This document shows, piece by piece, positions 59,544 through 64,000 of a stretch of 64,000 nucleotides of DNA. The notes beneath the pieces are model-generated. The model saw only the letters and a program-made list of their open reading frames with translations, ran no database searches and was not told the origin of the DNA. Every line of letters starts with the position of its first letter. Within the stretch, counting starts at the first letter, position 1. Source of the stretch: Ramlibacter sp. Leaf400 (GTDB taxonomy: Bacteria > Pseudomonadota > Gammaproteobacteria > Burkholderiales > Burkholderiaceae_C); NCBI RefSeq assembly GCF_001424545.1, contig NZ_LMQL01000002.1, positions 63,434 to 127,433 on the forward strand, given 5' to 3'. Position numbers and translations under genes: made by a program.

Positions 59544-60577
59544 GCGTTCCGCAGCAGCTCGCGCAGGCCCTCGGCTTCGAGCGGCCGGGGATTGGGGTAC
59601 TGGTTGCGCAGCGCCAGCTCGCAGGCCCCGTCCAGGTCTTCTTCCCGCAGGCCGATGTCGCGCAGTGCGACCGGTGCGCCGTTGGCAGCGGCGAGGTCGT
59701 AGGCGCCCTGCGCGGCGTCGGCCGTGCCGAGCGCGCGTGCGATGCGCGCCATCGCCTCGGGCGCGGCCGGCGCGTTGTAGGCCAGCGCGTGCGGCAGCAC
59801 GATGGTGTGGGTCTCCGCGTGAGGGAGGTTGAAGCTGCCGCCCAGCGTGTGGCACAGCTTGTGGTGCAGCGCCATGCCGACATTGCCCAGCACCGTCCCG
59901 CACAGCCAGGCCCCGTACAGCGCCTGCGAGCGCGCCTCGATGTCGCGGGGGTCGGCCATGATCGCCGGCAGGCTGCGCGCCAGCGCGGCGATGCCCTCCT
60001 GCGCCACCAGGTCCATCACCGGATTGCCGTCCGCCGAGTACAGGCCTTCGGCCGCGTGCGCGATGGCGTTGATGCCGCTGGTGAGGCTGAGGTTAGGAGG
60101 AACGCCCAGCGTCAGCTCGGGGTCGTAGAGCACCGTGCGCGGCAACACCTTGGCGTCGCGGCCGGTCTTCTTCACGCCGCCTTCCGTGATGCCGTGGATG
60201 GGCGTCATCTCGCTGCCCGCGTAGGTGGTCGGGATGGCGACGATGGGCAGGCCCGATTCGAGGGCGATCGCCTTGCCCAGGCCGGTGGTGGAGCCGCCGC
60301 CCACGGCCACCGCGCCATCGGCACCCAGCGACCGCGCGGCCGCGCGCGCTTCATGCACCACCTCCTGCGGCACGTGCATCACCGCGCCCGCGAAAACGCC
60401 GGCCGCGCGCGCCCCGAGCAGCGCCGCCACCCGCTCGCCCAGCGCACGCTGCCCCGGCGTGCACAGCACGATCGCGCGCCGGATCTCCAGCCGATCGATC
60501 TCCTCGCCCAGCCGCGCCAGCGAGCCCGCGCCGAAGACGACGCGCGGCGACTGGGCGGTGCAGGTGAAGGGCTTCAT
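59513..60577 (-). CDS. Maleylacetate reductase
   Basis: 354 residues, iron-containing-alcohol-dehydrogenase fold, length of maleylacetate reductases. GAVAVGGGSTTGLGKAIALESGLPIVAIPTTYAGSEMTPI is close to known MARs (the AGSEMTPI/WG motif), and HHKLCHTLGGSFNLPHAETH is the metal region. Reduces maleylacetate to 3-oxoadipate with NAD(P)H, the step after hydroxyquinol 1,2-dioxygenase. It is the last gene of a separate minus-strand operon on the other side of lysR, 40 bp after the Crp/Fnr gene. Confidence 0.92.
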   Translation of the reverse strand: MKPFTCTAQSPRVVFGAGSLARLGEEIDRLEIRRAIVLCTPGQRALGERVAALLGARAAGVFAGAVMHVPQEVVHEARAAARSLGADGAVAVGGGSTTGLGKAIALESGLPIVAIPTTYAGSEMTPIHGITEGGVKKTGRDAKVLPRTVLYDPELTLGVPPNLSLTSGINAIAHAAEGLYSADGNPVMDLVAQEGIAALARSLPAIMADPRDIEARSQALYGAWLCGTVLGNVGMALHHKLCHTLGGSFNLPHAETHTIVLPHALAYNAPAAPEAMARIARALGTADAAQGAYDLAAANGAPVALRDIGLREEDLDGACELALRNQYPNPRPLEAEGLRELLRNAYEGRRPRGS

Positions 60578-60617
60578 GCGCGCAATGTAGCCCCGCGCCG
60601 CGGGCTGCGCGCGCCGG

Positions 60618-61337
60618 TCAGTGCGACCCGCTGGCCGCCACGTCCTGCAGCCGGTGCGGGCTGCGCACCACCAGCAGGCCCTTCTCGCGGCGGATCACCT
60701 GGTCCGCGGCCAGCGCACGCAGCTGCTCGTTGACGCGCTGGCGCGAACAGCCGATCAGCTCGGCCAGCCGGTGCTGCTGCAGCCGCAGGGCGATGCGGAC
60801 CTCGCCGCCGCGGCAGGCCTCGCCATGGCCGCGCATGAGGTGCAGCAGCTGGCGGGCGAGCCGCGCGCGCAGCGTGAGGCTCGCGACGTCCTCCAGGAGG
60901 CCGAAGGCCTGCTGCAGCCGCAAGCCTTGCAACTGCACCAGGGCGACGGCGAAGTCGGGGTGCGCCCGCAGCACGTCGAGCAGGTGGGCGCGCGACACCG
61001 CCACCGTGGTGGCGGGCCCCTGCGCGAAGGCATCGTGGCTGCGCACGGTTTCGGCGGCCAGCGGCGGGTCGCCGAACCAGCGGCCCGGCCGCACGTAGGT
61101 CAGCGTGAGCTCCTTGCCGGCGGGCGTGGTGGAGGCGATGCGCACCGCGCCCGCCGCGCAGCCCAACCACTCCAGTGCGGGCGCGCCACGCTCGAAGATG
61201 CACTCGCCGTCGGCATGGCGCCGCACCCGCAGCACGCGCAGCAGGTCGTGCCGCAGCGTCGGCGCCAGGCCGGCGAACCAGCGGCCGCCGCAGATCGCGG
61301 CGCGCTCCTGCGCGGAAAGAAGCGGCTCCTCGCGCAT
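60618..61337 (-). CDS. Crp/Fnr-family regulator
   Basis: 239 residues: cyclic-nucleotide-binding-like domain about 20-140 and winged helix about 165-225 (LAELIGCSRQRVNEQLRAL). No N-terminal FNR-type cysteine cluster (only Cys16), so oxygen sensing through an iron-sulfur centre is unlikely. Within the operon, 6 bp after the TctC stop, hence likely a pathway-specific regulator. Effector unknown. Confidence 0.88.
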   Translation of the reverse strand: MREEPLLSAQERAAICGGRWFAGLAPTLRHDLLRVLRVRRHADGECIFERGAPALEWLGCAAGAVRIASTTPAGKELTLTYVRPGRWFGDPPLAAETVRSHDAFAQGPATTVAVSRAHLLDVLRAHPDFAVALVQLQGLRLQQAFGLLEDVASLTLRARLARQLLHLMRGHGEACRGGEVRIALRLQQHRLAELIGCSRQRVNEQLRALAADQVIRREKGLLVVRSPHRLQDVAASGSH

Positions 61338-61343
61338 GGCCCT

Positions 61344-62312
61344 TTACTGCGCCTCGATCTTCGCGGCCTTCATCATCGCCTCGGTGTTGGCGATCTCGGC
61401 CTGCAGGTTGTCCATGTACTCCTGCGCGGTGCTGGGCGCGACGATGGAGCCGTTGGCTTCCAGCCTGGCGCGCACCTGGGGGTCGGCCAGGGCCTTGTTC
61501 AGCGCGTCGGAGATGCGCTTGACGATGGGCGCGGGCGTGCCGGCCGGCACCGACAGGCCACCGAAGGAGACCAGGTTGATCCCGGGCAGCCCGGCTTCGG
61601 CCGCCGTCGGCACGTTGGGCAGGCGCGGGTTGCGCTTGGGGCCCATCACCGCCAGCGCGTTCATCTTGCCGGCCTGGATGTGGGGCAGCGAGACCGAGAA
61701 GATGGTGAGCGCGAAGTCGACCTGCTTGCCCATCACCGCGTTGGCCGATTCCGAAGCGCCCTTGTAGGGCACGTGCAGCGCCTCCATGCCGCTGGCATTG
61801 AGCATCAGCTCGGCCCCCATGTGGGCCGGAGAGCCGACGCCGCCGGAGGCGAAGGCCAGCTTGCCCGGGTTCTTGCGGCCGCGCTCCACCAGCTCCCTGA
61901 CCGACGTGACGCCTGACTCGGCATTCACCACCAGCAGCACGTCGGACTGGGCGATCCGCCCGACGTGGACGAAGTCCTTCATCACGTCGAAACCCGGCTT
62001 GCGGTACATGCGCATGCTGGTCGACATCGGGGCGGCGGAATACACCCAGGTGTAGCCGTCCGGCTGGGCCTTGGCGGCGACCTGCGCGCCCAGGTTGCCG
62101 GCCGCCCCGCCCTTGTTCTCGATCACCACGGGTTGCTTGAGGATGTCGTCCATGGCGTCGGCGACGATGCGCACCGTGGTGTCGGGTGCGGTGCCGGCCA
62201 GGTAGGGCACGATCCACTTGATGGGGCGATTCGGGTAGTCCTGCGCCTGGGCGCCGGCGGAAAGGCCCAGGGCGGCGCCGGCCAGCAGGGCGGCGAAAGA
62301 ACGTCTTTGCAT
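61344..62312 (-). CDS. TctC/Bug-family receptor
   Basis: 322 residues, signal peptide 1-24 (MQRRSFAALLAGAALGLSAGAQAQ). Bug fold: IKWIVPYLAGTAPDTTVRIVADAM, VVIENKGGAAGNLGAQVAAK, HVPYKGASESANAVMGKQVDF. Fifth TctC receptor of the window, orphan. It lies 24 bp after the acyl-CoA dehydrogenase gene and likely binds the acid degraded by this operon. Confidence 0.93.
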   Translation of the reverse strand: MQRRSFAALLAGAALGLSAGAQAQDYPNRPIKWIVPYLAGTAPDTTVRIVADAMDDILKQPVVIENKGGAAGNLGAQVAAKAQPDGYTWVYSAAPMSTSMRMYRKPGFDVMKDFVHVGRIAQSDVLLVVNAESGVTSVRELVERGRKNPGKLAFASGGVGSPAHMGAELMLNASGMEALHVPYKGASESANAVMGKQVDFALTIFSVSLPHIQAGKMNALAVMGPKRNPRLPNVPTAAEAGLPGINLVSFGGLSVPAGTPAPIVKRISDALNKALADPQVRARLEANGSIVAPSTAQEYMDNLQAEIANTEAMMKAAKIEAQ

Positions 62313-62336
62313 GCTTGTCTCTCTTTCTTGGTGGGG

Positions 62337-63542
62337 TCAGCGCACCGCGGCGCCCAGCAGCTCGCGGGCGATGGTGTTGCGCTGGATCTCGCTGGTGCCG
62401 GTGAGCACCCGGTACATGCGCAGCAGGCGGAACAGGAACTCCACCCGGCTGCCCTGCACGATGCCCTCGCCGCCGTGGACCTGGACGGCGCGGTCGGCGA
62501 TGCGGAAGGCGGTCTCGGAACAGAACAGCTTGGCCATCGAGGCCTCGGCGCGCGCCTCGCCGCCGCCGTCCAGCGTGCGCGCCACGCTCAGCATGAGGGC
62601 GCGCGCCGCGGCGAGTTCGGTGGCCATGTCGGCCAGCATGTGCTGCACCGCCTGGAAAGCGCCGATCGGCTGGCCGAACTGGCGGCGGCCCACCGCGTGG
62701 GCCAGGGAATCCTCCAGCGCCAGCCGCGCCAGCCCCAGCATCGCCGGGCAGTGCAGCAGGCGGTTGACCGTGATGCGGCCCAGCGCCAGGGCCAGCCCGC
62801 GGCCGCGCTCGCCGATCTGGTTGGCCGCGGGGATGCGGCAGCCCTCCAGCACGATGTTGCCGGTGTGCGACTGGCCGGCCATGGTCTTGTAGCCCGCCTC
62901 CACGCGGAAGCCCGCCCGCTCGCGCTCGACGAAGAACGCGGTGGTCTCGCGCACCGCCGGGTCGTCGCTGGTCGAGGCGATCACGACGGCGAAGTCGCAG
63001 AAGGGCGAGCCGGAGATGAAGCGCTTGGTGCCGTCCAGCACCCATTCGTCGCCGTCGCGGCGGGCGCGGGTCTGCAGCGCGCCCGCGTCGGAGCCGGCTT
63101 CGGGTTCGGTGATCGCGAAGCAGACCGCCTTCTCGGCCCGCGCCACCGGCAGGATGAAGCGCTCCATCTGGTCGGGCGTCGCCTGCTTGGCGAGCGCGCC
63201 GACGCGCGGAGGTCCGGTGAGCTCGCCCAGCACGTGGGCGGCGAAGGGCGAACCGCTGGCGTAGATCGCTTCCTTGATCTGCACGTGGTCGACCAGGCTG
63301 AAGCCGGCGCCGCCCAGCGCCTGGGGCAGGGTCACGCCGTAGAAGCCCAGCTCGCGCGAGCGCATCCACACCTGCTGCAGCAGCGCCTTGGGGGCGCCGC
63401 TCTCGTGCGTGATGCCGTGCTCCCGGGCCAGCGGCTGAAGTTCGGTGCGGATGAAGTCCTGCACCTTCGCGATGAACGCGGCGGCGGCGTCGGAGCCTTC
63501 GAAGCGGGCCGCGGGCGCGGCCGGGGTGATGGTGGCATCCAT
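62337..63542 (-). CDS. Acyl-CoA dehydrogenase
   Basis: 401 residues. FAITEPEAGSDAGALQTRA and DGTKRFISGSPFCDFAVVIAS form the FAD/substrate region; the C-terminus QVHGGEGIVQGSRVEFLFRLLRMYRVLTGTSEIQRNTIAR is classical. ATG 63542 with GAGGAG. Lies 10 bp downstream of the acyl-CoA ligase gene, so it probably oxidises the CoA ester made by that ligase. Confidence 0.94.
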   Translation of the reverse strand: MDATITPAAPAARFEGSDAAAAFIAKVQDFIRTELQPLAREHGITHESGAPKALLQQVWMRSRELGFYGVTLPQALGGAGFSLVDHVQIKEAIYASGSPFAAHVLGELTGPPRVGALAKQATPDQMERFILPVARAEKAVCFAITEPEAGSDAGALQTRARRDGDEWVLDGTKRFISGSPFCDFAVVIASTSDDPAVRETTAFFVERERAGFRVEAGYKTMAGQSHTGNIVLEGCRIPAANQIGERGRGLALALGRITVNRLLHCPAMLGLARLALEDSLAHAVGRRQFGQPIGAFQAVQHMLADMATELAAARALMLSVARTLDGGGEARAEASMAKLFCSETAFRIADRAVQVHGGEGIVQGSRVEFLFRLLRMYRVLTGTSEIQRNTIARELLGAAVR

Positions 63543-63552
63543 GGCGCGCTCC

Positions 63553-64000
63553 TCAGTTGACACGGCGCTCGCGCCCGCGCCAGTAGTGTTCGCGCACGTC
63601 CTTGCGCGACAGCTTGCCGTTGCCGTTCTTGGGAAGCTGCGGCACGAAGTCCACCGAGCGCGGCCGCTTGAAGTCGGCCAGGCGGCCGCGGCAGAAGTCC
63701 ATGATCTCGCCGTCGTCGGCACGGGCGCCGTCGCGCAGCACCACGACCGCCTTCACGATCTCGCCCCAGCGGTCGTCGGGCACGCCGACCACGCAGACCT
63801 CGTACACCGCCGGGTGCTGCGCCAGCACCGACTCCACCTCGCTCGGGTACACGTTGAAGCCGCCGGAGACCAGCATCTCCTTCTTGCGGTCGACGATGAA
63901 GATGTAGCCCTCGTCGTCCACGCGGGCCAGGTCGCCGGTGCGCAGCCAGCCGTCGTCGCCCAGCACCTCGCGCGTCTGCGGCTCGGCGCGCCAGTAGCCC
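63553..64000 (-). CDS. AMP-binding acyl-CoA ligase, C-terminal part (cut by window edge)
   Basis: 148 residues visible; the frame is open to the window end, so the 5' part lies outside. The fragment starts GYWRAEPQTREVLGDDGWLR, then TGDLARVDDEGYIFIVDRKKEML, and ends with the KNGNGKLSRKDVR lysine motif of the mobile C-terminal domain. Activates a carboxylic acid to its CoA ester via an acyl-AMP. First visible gene of the minus-strand ligase-dehydrogenase-TctC-crp-MAR operon. Confidence 0.92.
   Translation of the reverse strand, partial: GYWRAEPQTREVLGDDGWLRTGDLARVDDEGYIFIVDRKKEMLVSGGFNVYPSEVESVLAQHPAVYEVCVVGVPDDRWGEIVKAVVVLRDGARADDGEIMDFCRGRLADFKRPRSVDFVPQLPKNGNGKLSRKDVREHYWRGRERRVN

Overview
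The window is about 70% GC with dense, short-spaced and often overlapping genes (ATGA, GTGA and TTGA junctions). It carries five Bug/TctC-type receptors and many CoA-dependent catabolic enzymes with IclR, GntR, LysR and Lrp regulators. This points to a chromosomal segment of a beta-proteobacterium of the order Burkholderiales, probably Comamonadaceae (Ramlibacter/Variovorax-like). No rRNA, tRNA, CRISPR array, prophage or insertion sequence was seen.

Layout. 0-8 kb: mostly single genes (ornithine cyclodeaminase family, DUF3616, a secreted lipoprotein, several small hypothetical proteins, a GAF protein), then an ECF41-type sigma factor with its carboxymuconolactone-decarboxylase-like partner and two near-perfect ECF41 promoters. 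8-15.4 kb: a divergent tricarboxylate module, with aconitase, a GntR regulator and a leaderless solute-binding protein on one side and tctCBA on the other; a perfect inverted repeat lies between them. 15.4-24 kb: a TctC receptor, a metallo-hydrolase, an IclR regulator, acyl-CoA dehydrogenase, enoyl-CoA hydratase, CoA-transferase and an MmgE/PrpD protein, which together look like a route for an organic acid. 24-26.3 kb: Lrp regulator divergent from an acetolactate-synthase large subunit. 26.4-33.2 kb: a surface-glycan cluster (two glycosyltransferases, sugar C-methyltransferase, DUF4910 protein, SDR, PIG-L deacetylase, glucose-1-phosphate cytidylyltransferase). 33.4-37.7 kb: an atypical EF-G paralogue, a membrane protein and a selenium-binding-protein/methanethiol-oxidase homologue.

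37.9-48.7 kb: an 11-gene plus-strand operon (three hot-dog-fold proteins, RidA-like protein, ThDP decarboxylase-like enzyme, TctC, enoyl-CoA hydratase, aldehyde dehydrogenase, NDP-forming acyl-CoA synthetase, IclR, old-yellow-enzyme family). It meets a nine-gene minus-strand operon (58.5 to 48.7 kb) head-on: intradiol dioxygenase, citryl-CoA-lyase-like protein, CoA-transferase, liv-type ABC transporter, MetE-core protein, TctC. A LysR gene is divergent from the dioxygenase. Next to it a second minus-strand operon (64 to 59.5 kb) holds acyl-CoA ligase, acyl-CoA dehydrogenase, TctC, Crp/Fnr and maleylacetate reductase. Dioxygenase plus maleylacetate reductase suggests a hydroxyquinol-to-3-oxoadipate route.

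Most unusual observations: (1) livM and livG are one continuous reading frame, and the join is encoded by a copy of a mobile palindromic repeat whose other copies sit between genes of the same operon and once near 4.3 kb; (2) a 56-bp structured repeat starts exactly at the stop codon of two unrelated genes 35 kb apart; (3) the nine-gene operon puts a zinc-site-intact MetE core domain among aromatic and CoA catabolic genes. The pathway assignments are inferences from families and gene order.
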